From: Streptomyces bacillaris
GTDB taxonomy: Bacteria > Actinomycetota > Actinomycetes > Streptomycetales > Streptomycetaceae
Length of the DNA: 64,000 nucleotides
Assembly (NCBI RefSeq): GCF_003268675.1
Contig: NZ_CP029378.1
Coordinates: forward strand, 5,580,001 to 5,644,000
Direction: 5' to 3'
Shown: piece after piece, positions 33,714-42,243 of the stretch
Position numbering within the stretch: position 1 is the first letter of the stretch
How the letters are laid out: each line of letters begins with the position of its first letter
The notes under the pieces: generated by a model
What the model was told of the DNA's origin: nothing
The model's database searches: none
What the model saw: the letters and a program-made list of their open reading frames with translations, nothing else
Made by a program: the position numbers and the translations under genes

Positions 33714-35419
33714 CACGCGGTCCGCGAGGCGTCCGGCGCGATCTCGTGGACCGCCCCGTCGTAGGAGGAGGCGAGGAAGAGGCCGCGGGCGCTGTCGTAC
33801 GTCACGGAGGAGATGCCCGCCGTGGTCGGGCGGACGTCGGTGGACCAGCGGCCGGTCTCCCGGTCGTAGACCGTCACGCGCCCGTTGTACGCGCCGATGG
33901 CGATGCGTCGGCCCTCGTCGTCGGCGCTGACGCACTTCAGGGAGTGGCGGTGCGGGGTGGGCACCTCGGTGACGGTGAAGTCGGGGCTCCACAGGCGCAG
34001 GACGAGGTCGCGCGAGACGCTGGCGAACCAGCCGCCGTCGCCCAGCCCCACGCACCCGTTGGCGATCATGCCGTGCGCGTCCGCCAGGGTGTGGCGCCGG
34101 GTCAGCCCGCCCGTCTCGTGCCAGGCCGCGCCGCCGTCCGCCGAGACGGAGAAGACCAGCTCGCCGGAGAGGGCCACGCCCTTGACCGCGTTGCCGTGCA
34201 GGGGCACGTCCCGGATGTGCTCCAGCGTGCCGTCGTCCGCCTCGGCCAGGACGACGCCCTCGCCGGTGTACGCCCCGACGACGACGTGCCGCCTGCCGTC
34301 CCGTTCGAAGGCGACCGCGCAGTTGAGCGGGGAGCGGTGCTGGTGGACCGGGGCGCCGGTGAGCGCGTCGAAGACGGTCCCGAGCTGTCCGCCGGTGACG
34401 ATCGTGTCCCCGACGGGCGTGAGGAAGTTGCAGAGGCTGCCCTGCTCGGCGTGCACCTCACCGTCCCGCCACAGGACGCCCGCGTCCCCGATGGTGTACG
34501 TCGAACCTCCGTGTACGGCAACGGCGTTGAGGCCCCAGGTGGGGGCGACCGGGTCCTCGCTCCACCGGCCCGCGGCGAAGTCGTAGCGGTGGTAGCGGTC
34601 CCCGAACGTGCCGAAGACGATCTCGGAGCCCGCGGCGAAGGCGCAGGTGCGCGGCCAGACGACGGGCGGCAGGGCGACGCTGTCGCGCAGCTGGGGGGCC
34701 GGGCCGGACACGTCCCACAGCCGCATCGTCCGGTCGTAGCTGAGGGTGATGAGCAGCCCGCGCTCCTCGCCCAGCACCACGCGCTTGATCCCCGCGTCAT
34801 GGGCGGGCACGTAGTGGCGCTCCCCGTCGCGGAGGACGATCAGCTCCCCTTCGTCGTTCCCGGCGTAGACCGTGCCGTTCCCGCCGATGGCGACGGTGTC
34901 GGTCTCCACCCCGCCGAGGTCCAGGTCCTCCACGAGCCCGCCGGTCTCCAGCGACCAGCGCTTGATGGTCCCGTCGTCGCTGGAGCTGATGATCTCCCGG
35001 CCGTCGTGGCTCCACCCCACCGAGATGACGTCGGCCTTGTGCCCGCCGAAGACGTGGAGCAGGTCACCGGCGAAGTCGAAGACCCGGACGCGGTGGTCGC
35101 GGGAGGCGGTGGCCACCTTCTCCTCGGTGGGGTGGAAGGCGGACATCTCCACGTCGTCCTCGTGGTGGCCGAGCACCGCGCGCAGCCGCATGTCGGGGAC
35201 CGACCAGATGCGGGCGCTGTAGTCGCTGGAGGAGGTCACCAGGAATCTGCCGTCGGGGCTGAAGGCGCACTGGTTGGCGAGGTGATCGTGGGCCACCCGG
35301 GCGAGCGGGACGCGGGTGCGCTGGTCCCAGAGGATGACGTGGTTGTCGTACCCGGCGGTGGCGACGTAGGAGTCCTCGTGGGCGGCGACGCCGCTGATGG
35401 GGCTGGAGTGGCGGATCAC
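33713..35419 (-). CDS. WD40-repeat beta-propeller protein (ToxC-like position)
   Basis: About 568 residues, essentially all WD40 repeats, probably two propellers. Early units end in HVILWDQRT, SARIWSVPD, HRVRVFDFAG and GTIKRWSLE with GH-type turns; later units are more divergent (MRLWDVSG, LVLRLWSPD). No enzymatic motif, no signal or membrane segment. WD40 proteins are rare in bacterial small-molecule operons; the toxoflavin gene toxC is the example I recall. A scaffold or unsuspected catalytic role is open. GTG 35419 follows GAAGGGAA; GTG 35470 would add 17 residues. Confidence 0.87.
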   Translation of the reverse strand: MIRHSSPISGVAAHEDSYVATAGYDNHVILWDQRTRVPLARVAHDHLANQCAFSPDGRFLVTSSSDYSARIWSVPDMRLRAVLGHHEDDVEMSAFHPTEEKVATASRDHRVRVFDFAGDLLHVFGGHKADVISVGWSHDGREIISSSDDGTIKRWSLETGGLVEDLDLGGVETDTVAIGGNGTVYAGNDEGELIVLRDGERHYVPAHDAGIKRVVLGEERGLLITLSYDRTMRLWDVSGPAPQLRDSVALPPVVWPRTCAFAAGSEIVFGTFGDRYHRYDFAAGRWSEDPVAPTWGLNAVAVHGGSTYTIGDAGVLWRDGEVHAEQGSLCNFLTPVGDTIVTGGQLGTVFDALTGAPVHQHRSPLNCAVAFERDGRRHVVVGAYTGEGVVLAEADDGTLEHIRDVPLHGNAVKGVALSGELVFSVSADGGAAWHETGGLTRRHTLADAHGMIANGCVGLGDGGWFASVSRDLVLRLWSPDFTVTEVPTPHRHSLKCVSADDEGRRIAIGAYNGRVTVYDRETGRWSTDVRPTTAGISSVTYDSARGLFLASSYDGAVHEIAPDASRTA

Positions 35420-35500
35420 GGTGAAGGTTCCCTTCGTTGGGCGCTTGCGGGCTCGTACGGGGGAGAACACGTGGTGCCTGGGAGGTCGGAACGGGGGAAG

Positions 35501-36628
35501 TCAGTTCCGGCGGTAGACCAGTCCGACACTTCCCCTTTTCCGTTGATAAGCGACGCCCTCCACCAGGAAATCCATCCGGGGCGGCACGAGGGTGTGCCGC
35601 CCGGCCGGCCGCCATTTCTCTTTTCCCGGACCGGAGAACCAGGGCAGCAGGGAACTCTCGATGAATTCGGGCGAAGAGGTGATGAGCAGCAGATCGGTGG
35701 GAAGGCCGTCGACCACGGAAATGTCGTCGATGTAGTAGAAGATTTCCGCGAGGAGATAGGCGTCGGCGGGGAAGTGGCGCTTCGACGCCAGCTCCTCCAG
35801 GGTGTCCGCCGTGAGGTCGGCGGTGCCGAGCCGCCGGGAGAGCCGCCGCCGGAATTCGTCGTGCGGCTCGGTGGCGGTCACCGTGAGCCCGCTCGCGCGG
35901 AGCGGTGCGGTCAGCGCCCCCTCGCAGGCGCCCGGCTCCACGACGGTGAAGTCCGTGCCGCCCAGCGTCCCGCGCACCCAGCGGGTGGTGGCGGCGACCC
36001 GCTCCCGTTCGTACGCGGAGGTGTCGAGCCCCCACGGATCGGGCGGCACCTCCACATGCCCGAGCGGGGCGTAGAGCAGGTAGTGCAGATGCTCCGCCTG
36101 CCCGGGGCCCAGGCTGAAGAACTGCTCGCAGGAGGGCGCGGTGGCGGTGATGACCTGGGGCTGCCGCTCGCCCTCACCGCTCAGCAGCTCCGGCGGCAGC
36201 CGGTTGAGGGCGTCCAGCTTGATGCCCAGCAGCCGCCCGTCCAGGGGGTGCGCGCGGTCGACGGCGAACTGCGAGTGCCCGGCGTGCCCGACCGCGTACC
36301 GTACGGGGCGTCCGCCCGCCGCACGGGCCGCCAGCAGCCCCGAACGCGCCTGCTCCGCCCGCCAGTCGGCCGGATTGTGCGCCCACCAGACGGCACCGTC
36401 CTCCGCCGCGGACCCGAGGACCGGCGCGTCGGTGACCGTGGCCGGATCCCCGGGCCCCGCCTCCCGCAGCAGCCGCTCCACCCGCGCTTCCAGACCCTCC
36501 GGGGGAAGCTCGGCCGTCCGCCCGCCGAGCCCGGTCAGGACGACGCGCACTTTCTCGTCCGGTGAATCCAGAATGCTGAGGAATTCACTCAGGACATCGG
36601 CCACGGAATGAGCTATGACGGCGTGCAA
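35501..36628 (-). CDS. NodS-like SAM-dependent methyltransferase
   Basis: 375 residues. The C-terminal half is a class I methyltransferase resembling NodS: glycine motif VVEPGACEGALT (229-240), TATEPHDEF acid loop, and YLLAEIFYYIDD, as in nodulation N-methyltransferases. The N-terminal ~185 residues are not recognised (VWWAHNPADWRAEQARSG; LHYLLYAPLGHVEVP). The start is taken as TTG 36628 because GGGGG lies five bases before it and the alternative GTG 36604 has no site. It is the first gene of the operon that continues with WD40, glycosyltransferase, deacetylase, ribA and exporter. Confidence 0.82.
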   Translation of the reverse strand: MHAVIAHSVADVLSEFLSILDSPDEKVRVVLTGLGGRTAELPPEGLEARVERLLREAGPGDPATVTDAPVLGSAAEDGAVWWAHNPADWRAEQARSGLLAARAAGGRPVRYAVGHAGHSQFAVDRAHPLDGRLLGIKLDALNRLPPELLSGEGERQPQVITATAPSCEQFFSLGPGQAEHLHYLLYAPLGHVEVPPDPWGLDTSAYERERVAATTRWVRGTLGGTDFTVVEPGACEGALTAPLRASGLTVTATEPHDEFRRRLSRRLGTADLTADTLEELASKRHFPADAYLLAEIFYYIDDISVVDGLPTDLLLITSSPEFIESSLLPWFSGPGKEKWRPAGRHTLVPPRMDFLVEGVAYQRKRGSVGLVYRRN

Positions 36629-36846
36629 AGCTACCCCCGTTGTCCCCTGTGGGATCGGAGCTGAACTATAGGCACGGCGCCGATTTGAAGTAAAGGGTGC
36701 GGTGGCCTTCCCGGGCCGGGAGGGCGGGCCATTCCTACCTCTTTGCCGATGGTCCGGCCGGGCCGCTCCTGGTTGCCGGGCGGATGTTATCGAAGCATTC
36801 TTTCAATATATGGGTGTGGGTGGAAAATGCCTGCCGGAAAAGTCTG
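36629..36846. other. Spacer upstream of the biosynthetic operon
   Basis: 218 bases without a gene. The stretch 36785-36835 is markedly AT-rich for this genome (TTCTTTCAATATATGGG), so it is a plausible operon promoter/LuxR target. No clear inverted repeat was found by eye. Confidence 0.4.
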
Positions 36847-37731
36847 TCAGGTCGCCGCCGAAGGGCGTGAACCTGCCACCGTCATTCCGGCCAGCCCCGT
36901 AGCGGCTCCCGCCGGTCCCCGTCGGTCCCCATCCGCTCCTGACGGCTCGGCAGGCCGGGGAAGCAGCCCCTCGTCCTGGGCGCGCAGCACCGCGCTGAGC
37001 CGGTCCGCGGCCCCGAGCTTCCGGTACAGCGCGTTGAGGTGCTTGTGGACGGTGCGCGGCGAGATGCCCAGCCTGCGCCCGATTCCCTCGGCGGTCAGCC
37101 CCGTGGCCAGCAGGTGCAGCACGTTCGTCTCGCGCGGGGTCAGCGGTGCCGCCAGGGCGTGGTTGGCCTGCCGTCCGCGGTCGCTGCCGGAGGACGCGTG
37201 CAGCGCCGTCAGGAGCGCCCGGTGGGCCATCGCTGCCTTGAGCAGCGGCTGGACGCGTGCGGCGTAGCGCTCGTCGTGCCGGGTGAAGTCGCCGCCGGAG
37301 CGGTGCACCAGGCACCCGCTGACGTGCGGCCCCTTCTCGGGAAGGGGCAGCCCGAAGACGTGGTGCGTCCCGAACGCCTGGCGGAGGGCGTCGGCGGTCG
37401 GGCTGTTCTTCCACGTCCGCATCCCCACCACGCGTGCGGCGCTCTGCGGCGTCCAGTCGGAGCTGGCGCCGTACCGGTCGATGAAGGGGTAGCCCGAACG
37501 GATGTGGGCCTCCACCGAGTCGTCACCGGCGCCGCCGTCCGGTGCCCGTCCCGGAGACCGGATCACCACACTCCCGTGATCACGTGTCCAGGGCACTTCC
37601 TTGACCACGATCAGCTCCCCGTCGAGCGCCAGGAGCAGTTCCTCGGTGAGCAGCGGCCAGACGAGTCCGGGGGTCTCGGTGCTCATCACCTCGACCGCCA
37701 GATCCAGCATGCGTGCGTAGCGGTCCGGCAT
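36847..37731 (-). CDS. LuxR-type transcriptional regulator
   Basis: 294 residues. The C-terminal LuxR/GerE helix-turn-helix (about 205-265) has LTPRETNVLHLLATGLTAEGIGRRLGISPRTVHKHLNALYRKLG, seen here as LTPRETNVLHLLA and SPRTVHKHLNALYRKL. The N-terminal ~190 residues form an unassigned sensor-like region (DGELIVVKEVPW; VFGLPLPEKGPHVSG), possibly GAF-like. No receiver Asp motif and no ATPase. It is 218 bases upstream of the methyltransferase on the same strand, so it is the likely cluster-situated activator. Confidence 0.86.
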   Translation of the reverse strand: MPDRYARMLDLAVEVMSTETPGLVWPLLTEELLLALDGELIVVKEVPWTRDHGSVVIRSPGRAPDGGAGDDSVEAHIRSGYPFIDRYGASSDWTPQSAARVVGMRTWKNSPTADALRQAFGTHHVFGLPLPEKGPHVSGCLVHRSGGDFTRHDERYAARVQPLLKAAMAHRALLTALHASSGSDRGRQANHALAAPLTPRETNVLHLLATGLTAEGIGRRLGISPRTVHKHLNALYRKLGAADRLSAVLRAQDEGLLPRPAEPSGADGDRRGPAGAATGLAGMTVAGSRPSAAT

Positions 37732-37941
37732 GACGACTTCCCCCGAGGTCCCCGTGAATGGTGCCCCGCCACGGTATCCCGTCGTTGTCCATACGCACTT
37801 CTCTCCATGGTCCGGCTACGGGCGCTCCCGCCACGCTGGGCACCGGGCGGACCGCGGCCGAGCCGCGGGCCGGCGACGCCCGGACCACCGACCACCAAGC
37901 ACCAACGACCGGTCACCCACCACCGGAAGGACACCCGCCCC

Positions 37942-38457
37942 ATGCGACCACTGCGTTCCGTACTCACCTCCCTCACCGCGGTCTGCGCCCTGGCGGCAGG
38001 CCTGGCCGTCGCGGGGCCCGTCACCCCGTCCCAGGCCGCCGCGTCGGACTGCACGGGCGGCGCCCGGGGCTTCCGCGACCACCCGGACAACGCCTCGGGG
38101 GACACCGACAAGCCGCGTCGCCTGGACCTCGGCGGCGGTGTCGTCATCACCCTGGAGAAGGGGGTGTACGTAGGCCAGCAGATCGCCTTCGGGAAGATCA
38201 GCGGCCCCACCCGTCCGGGCGACAAGGTGTGGATGGACTGGCGGGCCGGCGGATGGGACGACGGCGGCAGGCCCGAGTGGCCGGTCCGCCCCTGGCTCCA
38301 GTGCGGACCCTTCACCGTCCAGAGCCACGGCCAGAGCCTGACCACCCCCTTCAAGCGCACCAGCACCGACCCCGACTACCAGTTCCGGGTCTGCGGTTCG
38401 CTCGCCACCAACGGCGTCGTCCGCTGCGCCACCAGGAACGGCGTCGACTGGTGGTGA
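37942..38457 (+). CDS. Small secreted protein of unknown function
   Basis: 171 residues. A Sec signal peptide (MRPLRSVLTSLTAVCALAAG, cleavage near SQAAA) leaves a mature domain of about 130 residues with three or more Cys (DCTGG, LQCGPF, FRVCGS, VRCATR) that probably form disulfides. Trp-rich (WMDWRAGGW), ending VDWW. I do not recognise the family; homologous small secreted proteins are common in Streptomyces. AAGG lies about 11 bases before ATG 37942. The preceding 210-base spacer holds nothing else recognisable. Confidence 0.8.
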   Translation: MRPLRSVLTSLTAVCALAAGLAVAGPVTPSQAAASDCTGGARGFRDHPDNASGDTDKPRRLDLGGGVVITLEKGVYVGQQIAFGKISGPTRPGDKVWMDWRAGGWDDGGRPEWPVRPWLQCGPFTVQSHGQSLTTPFKRTSTDPDYQFRVCGSLATNGVVRCATRNGVDWW

Positions 38458-38469
38458 CCCCGTGCGGTC

Positions 38470-38494
38470 CGTGCCCCGGGTCGCCCGGGGCACG
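38470..38494 (+). terminator. Terminator after the secreted-protein gene
   Basis: 11-bp perfect stem CGTGCCCCGGG / CCCGGGGCACG with TCG loop, 12 bases after the stop. Confidence 0.75.
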
Positions 38495-38607
38495 GGCGAC
38501 CCGCATGCCCCCGTGACCCGTCGGCACCACGGAGACCCGCCCCGCTCCCGGGCCCGCCGTACCCGTTCCGCAGCAGAAGATCCGCAGCAGAAGAACCGAG
38601 GATGACC

Positions 38608-39897
38608 ATGCCCCTGCCCCTGTCGTCGCACCGGCGCCTGACCGCCGGCGCGGCCCTGCTCGCCGCTCTCGCCGGTGTGCTCGCCCCTGCCACCACCGCC
38701 ACCGCGGCCCCCACCCCGGCGGCCCCTGCCCCCACCGCCCCGGCCGCCGCCCCGGCCCGGACGCCCGCGCCCGACATGGCCGGGGTCGTCGCCGCACTGG
38801 AGTCCGCCATGGCCAACGGGGCGCCGGGCGCGATGGCCCGCTACCTGGGTCCGGACGGCGCCAGGGAGAGAGCCGTCGGCGTCCGGGACCGGCGATCGGG
38901 CGCGGCCATGGACACCCGGGCGCGCTTCCGGATCGGCAGCGTCACCAAGACGTTCTCCAGCGTCGTGCTGCTCCAGCTGGTCGAAGAGGGCCGGCTGACG
39001 CTGGACGCGCCGGTCAACACCTACCTGGAAGGGCTCCTGCCCGACGACCGGATCACGGTCCGTCACCTCCTCACCCACCGCAGCGGCCTGGCCGACTACA
39101 CCAACGCCATGTTCGAGCGGACCGTCCCGGGCTTCGAGGCGGTGCGCAACCGGGTGTTCAGCTACCAGGAACTGGTCGGCCTCTCCCTCGCCGAACCCCG
39201 GACCACCGAGCCCGGCGCCGCGTACCGGTACTCGAACGCCAACTTCGTCGTCGTCGGCATGCTGATCGAGAAGCTGACGGGGCGCCCGGTGGCCGACGCC
39301 TACCAGCGGCGCATCATCAAGCCGCTGCGGCTGGACGCCACCTCCTACGTCCACCCCGACACCCGTATCCGGGGCACCCACGTGCGCGGCTACCTGCACC
39401 CCGACGAGGCCGGTGAGCCGCTCGTCGACTCCACCGAACAGACCCTGTCCTGGGCGCAGTCCGCCGGTGCCGTCATCTCCAGCCCCGCCGACCTCAACAC
39501 CTTCACCAGCGCGCTGATGCGCGGTCGGCTGCTGTCCCCGGCGACGCTGGAGGAGATGACCACCGTCACGCCGACGGACGCCACCGGCACCCGTTTCTAC
39601 GGCCTCGGTCTGCGCCGCTACGACCTGACCTGCGGCACCCAGGTGTACGGACACACCGGCACCGTCCAGGGCTACTACACCTACGCCTTCTCCACCCGCG
39701 ACGGCCGCCGCAGCCTGTCGGCCCTGGCCAACACCTCCAACCACGGTGCCGCGAACACCGCGTTGGGCGACACCCTGGAAGCCGCCTTCTGCGGCAAGAA
39801 GCAGTCACCCGCCCTCACCGCGCGCTCCACGGCGCCCGACGGCACCCTCGACCACGCGCCGCTGCCCGCCGAGCGTGACCTGCCCGAACGCCACTGA
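38608..39897 (+). CDS. Secreted serine hydrolase (beta-lactamase/DD-peptidase, S12 family)
   Basis: Penicillin-recognising hydrolase like D-alanyl-D-alanine carboxypeptidase/esterases. About 429 residues. Signal peptide with an Ala/Pro/Thr-rich linker to residue 55; SVTK (SxxK nucleophile) in GSVTKTFSS; YSN (YxN) in YRYSNANF; HTG in YGHTGTVQGYY. These three motifs fit class C/S12 enzymes. ATG 38608 lies six bases after GAGG; ATG 38602 is too close to that site. Activity could be peptidoglycan carboxypeptidase or esterase; the sequence alone cannot decide. Confidence 0.9.
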   Translation: MPLPLSSHRRLTAGAALLAALAGVLAPATTATAAPTPAAPAPTAPAAAPARTPAPDMAGVVAALESAMANGAPGAMARYLGPDGARERAVGVRDRRSGAAMDTRARFRIGSVTKTFSSVVLLQLVEEGRLTLDAPVNTYLEGLLPDDRITVRHLLTHRSGLADYTNAMFERTVPGFEAVRNRVFSYQELVGLSLAEPRTTEPGAAYRYSNANFVVVGMLIEKLTGRPVADAYQRRIIKPLRLDATSYVHPDTRIRGTHVRGYLHPDEAGEPLVDSTEQTLSWAQSAGAVISSPADLNTFTSALMRGRLLSPATLEEMTTVTPTDATGTRFYGLGLRRYDLTCGTQVYGHTGTVQGYYTYAFSTRDGRRSLSALANTSNHGAANTALGDTLEAAFCGKKQSPALTARSTAPDGTLDHAPLPAERDLPERH

Positions 39898-39918
39898 GGA
39901 ACGCCGTCCGAAGGCCCG

Positions 39919-40731
39919 CTACCGGCCCGGGCGCAGCGCGGCGGCGGTCTCCGCGGCCACGGCGAGCGGGTCGGTGAGCGGTCGGCCGAGCAGCCGTACG
40001 AGGTCGGGGCCGACGCCCCCGAGGAACCCGTGCCGGACCCCCGAGGCGATCGAGGCCAGCATCGGCGGCTGGAACGGCAGCAGGGTGTCGTCCGCGAGGA
40101 GCCGGGCCCGGTACGCGCCGAGCCCGACCGTCCGGTGCGCGACGGCGAGCCGCCCCGCGACGTCGGCGGCGGTGACCGGCTCGCCCACCAGCTCGTACGT
40201 CCGGCCGGTGTGCGCCTCCGGAGACCCGGCGACGACGGCCGCGGCGGCGGCCAGGTCCGCCCGCGCCACCGCGGCGAGGGAACCCTCACCGAACGCCGAC
40301 TCCAGGCCGTCCGGCGTCCAGCGCAGCAGGGCGCCGAACAGCTCCGCGTACAGCCCGTTGCGCAGGATCGTCCAGCTGAGACCGCTCTCCCGGACCAGCC
40401 GCTCGGTGGCCCGGTGCGCGAGCGCGAACCCGAGGTGGTCCCCGGCCCCGGTCAGGCTGGTGTACACCACGTGGCCCACGCCGTCACGGAGAGCGGCGTC
40501 GAGGACCGCCCGGTGACGGGCCAGGACCCGGTCGTCCTCCGCGTACCCGGCGGAGACGAGGACCAGGGTCGAGACACCGGTGAGGTCCAGGCCCGCGCGG
40601 TCGTCGAAGTCGAGGCGGCGCTGCCCGGCGGCGGGCGTCCGGCTGCCGCCCAGGGCGGGTGTGCCCCGCGCGGCCAGCTCCTGGAGCGTGCGGGAGGCCA
40701 ACTGCCCCTGGGCTCCGGTCACCATGATCAT
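39919..40731 (-). CDS. NmrA-type NAD(P)-binding oxidoreductase
   Basis: 270 residues, Rossmann-fold atypical SDR of the NmrA/QOR2 kind: MVTGAQGQLASRTLQEL nucleotide loop (GxxGxx), VLVSAGYAEDD, VVYTSLTGAGDH, WTILRNGLYAE. Such proteins act as quinone reductases or NADP sensors and are typically regulated by a divergent HxlR protein, as here. ATG 40731 has GGAGA nine bases upstream; a second ATG two codons later is possible. The 146-base spacer to hxlR carries an inverted repeat. Confidence 0.9.
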   Translation of the reverse strand: MIMVTGAQGQLASRTLQELAARGTPALGGSRTPAAGQRRLDFDDRAGLDLTGVSTLVLVSAGYAEDDRVLARHRAVLDAALRDGVGHVVYTSLTGAGDHLGFALAHRATERLVRESGLSWTILRNGLYAELFGALLRWTPDGLESAFGEGSLAAVARADLAAAAAVVAGSPEAHTGRTYELVGEPVTAADVAGRLAVAHRTVGLGAYRARLLADDTLLPFQPPMLASIASGVRHGFLGGVGPDLVRLLGRPLTDPLAVAAETAAALRPGR

Positions 40732-40811
40732 GACGTGCTGTCTCCTGTCGTGGGTCTCATCGGCAAGACGTGGTTCTCGGCGGCGAGTCGCGGCTCTGAT
40801 GGGCAACGCGA

Positions 40812-40840
40812 GGTTCTCATCCGTAACCACGATGAGATCC
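40812..40840. promoter_or_regulatory. Inverted repeat operator candidate for the HxlR protein
   Basis: GGTTCTCATC (40812-40821) and GATGAGATCC (40831-40840), with CTCATC/GATGAG arms nine bases apart, in the divergent spacer. A further GGTTCTC copy lies about 40 bases upstream. Confidence 0.55.
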
Positions 40841-40877
40841 TGGGCCGGCGACGACCGCCGCACCAGGAGGCAGTTCC

Positions 40878-41300
40878 ATGTCAGTGAGGCACACCGAGGT
40901 AACCGCCGGGCCCGCGCCGCTCACGCCCTGCGGACAGCCGGAGCACCCGGACTGCGGAATCCGTGACGTCCTCGACCGGGTCGGGGACAAGTGGTCCGTC
41001 CTGGTCGTCGTCGAACTCGCCGGTGGGCCACGGCGCTTCCGCCAGCTCCAGCGCGCCGTCGACGGGATTTCGCAGCGGATGCTGACGCTCACGGTGCGCA
41101 GGCTGGAGCGGGACGGCCTGGTGACGCGGACCGTGTACCCGACCGTCCCCGCCCAGGTCGACTACCGCCTCACCGACACCGGCGCGAGCCTCACCCATCT
41201 CGTCAAGGCCCTGGCCGACTGGTCGCTGGAGCACCGGGACGCCATCGCCCTCGCCCGCCGGACGTACGACGACGAGCACCCCGGAAACGAGATCCGATGA
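40878..41300 (+). CDS. HxlR family transcriptional regulator
   Basis: 140-residue winged-helix regulator. Typical N-terminal Cys pair region (CGQPEHPDCGIRDVLDRVGDKW), recognition area GISQRMLTLTVRRLERDGLV and wing TVPAQVDYRLTDTG. HxlR-type proteins respond to electrophiles or oxidants through Cys and regulate a divergent oxidoreductase. Start ATG 40878 follows AGGAGG closely. The partner is the NmrA gene across the operator. Confidence 0.93.
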   Translation: MSVRHTEVTAGPAPLTPCGQPEHPDCGIRDVLDRVGDKWSVLVVVELAGGPRRFRQLQRAVDGISQRMLTLTVRRLERDGLVTRTVYPTVPAQVDYRLTDTGASLTHLVKALADWSLEHRDAIALARRTYDDEHPGNEIR

Positions 41301-41381
41301 GCCGCCCGATGGGAGATCGCCCCCCACCTCGGTGAGCACCGAGATCTGCGCGCGGACCTGCTCACCGATGGCCCAGCAGCC

Positions 41382-41780
41382 CTAACCTCCGCTCCCGTCT
41401 CTGGGCTGGGGAAAGAGGTGGGGGTGTTGGTGGGTGAGGTGGTGGGTGATGGCGGTGTGGGTGGGGTCGGTGATGTCCCAGCTGTGGGCGGAGGGGTGGG
41501 CGACGAACAGCTCGCAGGCTTCGTTCGCCGCGTTACGGGGGTGGCGCGCGGGACACCAGGGGAGCGGGGTGAGCCGGGCGGGCCCGGAGCCCTGCCAGCG
41601 GACCCAGACGGCGCTGCCGGGGTGCCCGCCTTCGTCCCAGAGGAGAGCGGCGTGGTGGTCGTCGTGGTCGGTGCCGAGTTCGCAGAGGACGTGTGCGGTC
41701 TCGGGGCGGTGTCCGGGAGGCGAGAGGGCGGTGAGGTGGTCGGGGGGTGGGAGGAGGGCGAGGGCGGTGCACTGGTTCAC
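41382..41780 (-). CDS. Hypothetical protein with HSWDITDP motif (copy 2 of tandem pair)
   Basis: 132 residues, His/Thr/Pro-rich, not recognised. Aligns along its length with the gene just upstream: QCTAL start, VLCELGTDHDDHHAALL, a Trp-rich strand VWVRWQG, PWCPA, a late Cys, and HPSAHSWDITDP near the end. The shared His, Cys and Trp positions suggest a small metal-binding or structural domain. The GTG start overlaps the upstream stop by four bases. Last of a five-gene co-directional block; no signal or membrane segment. Confidence 0.7.
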   Translation of the reverse strand: MNQCTALALLPPPDHLTALSPPGHRPETAHVLCELGTDHDDHHAALLWDEGGHPGSAVWVRWQGSGPARLTPLPWCPARHPRNAANEACELFVAHPSAHSWDITDPTHTAITHHLTHQHPHLFPQPRDGSGG

Positions 41781-42220
41781 GGGTGGGGCCGTCCTCGTGG
41801 GTCGTCGGTGGCGTCGTCGGTGGTGCTGCCGGTGGTGAGGGGTCCGGCGATGAGGTCTGCGAGGGGGTCGGTGATGTCCCAGGAGTGGCCGGTGGGGTGC
41901 TGGTGGTAGAGGGAGCAGGGCAGGACGGCGTTGTTGGCGAGGTGGTGGAGGGTGGCGGGGCACCAGGGGGCGGTGTCGATGCGGTGGGCGGGGTGGGTGT
42001 CGGGGGTGCCGGTGCTGGTCCAGAAGAGCCAGAGGGCGGGGTGGTCGGGTTGGTCGGCGGGGCGGAGGAGGGCTGCGTGGTGGGTGGGGGCGTGGTGTTC
42101 GCCGAGTTCGCACAGGACGTAGGGGGTGGGGGCGGTGGTGTCGGGTTCGCCGGGCAGGGTGATGAGGGCGGTGAGGATGTCGTCGAGGGGGATGCGGGTC
42201 ACGGCGGTGCACTGCAGCAC
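41777..42220 (-). CDS. Hypothetical protein with HSWDITDP motif (copy 1 of tandem pair)
   Basis: 147 residues, paralogue of the following gene: QCTAV start, YVLCELGEHH then HHAALL, LWLFWTS, PWCPA, LPCSLYHQHP and GHSWDITDP, ending in an Asp/Thr/Pro tail. Function unknown. GTG 42220 has GGAAGAG upstream. Conservation of CELGxxH, PWCPA and HSWDITDP between diverged copies shows selection on protein sequence, so both are real genes despite biased composition. Confidence 0.7.
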   Translation of the reverse strand: MLQCTAVTRIPLDDILTALITLPGEPDTTAPTPYVLCELGEHHAPTHHAALLRPADQPDHPALWLFWTSTGTPDTHPAHRIDTAPWCPATLHHLANNAVLPCSLYHQHPTGHSWDITDPLADLIAGPLTTGSTTDDATDDPRGRPHP

Positions 42221-42243
42221 GGGGGTCTCTTCCGTCGGAGGGG

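Noticed and set aside
33746..36565. 939-codon open frame on the + strand opposite the WD40 and methyltransferase genes
   Set aside because: Val/Gly/Asp-rich antisense shadow without any motif.
37039..37941. Upstream extension of the small secreted protein frame
   Set aside because: Antisense to the LuxR gene; the signal peptide clearly starts at 37942.
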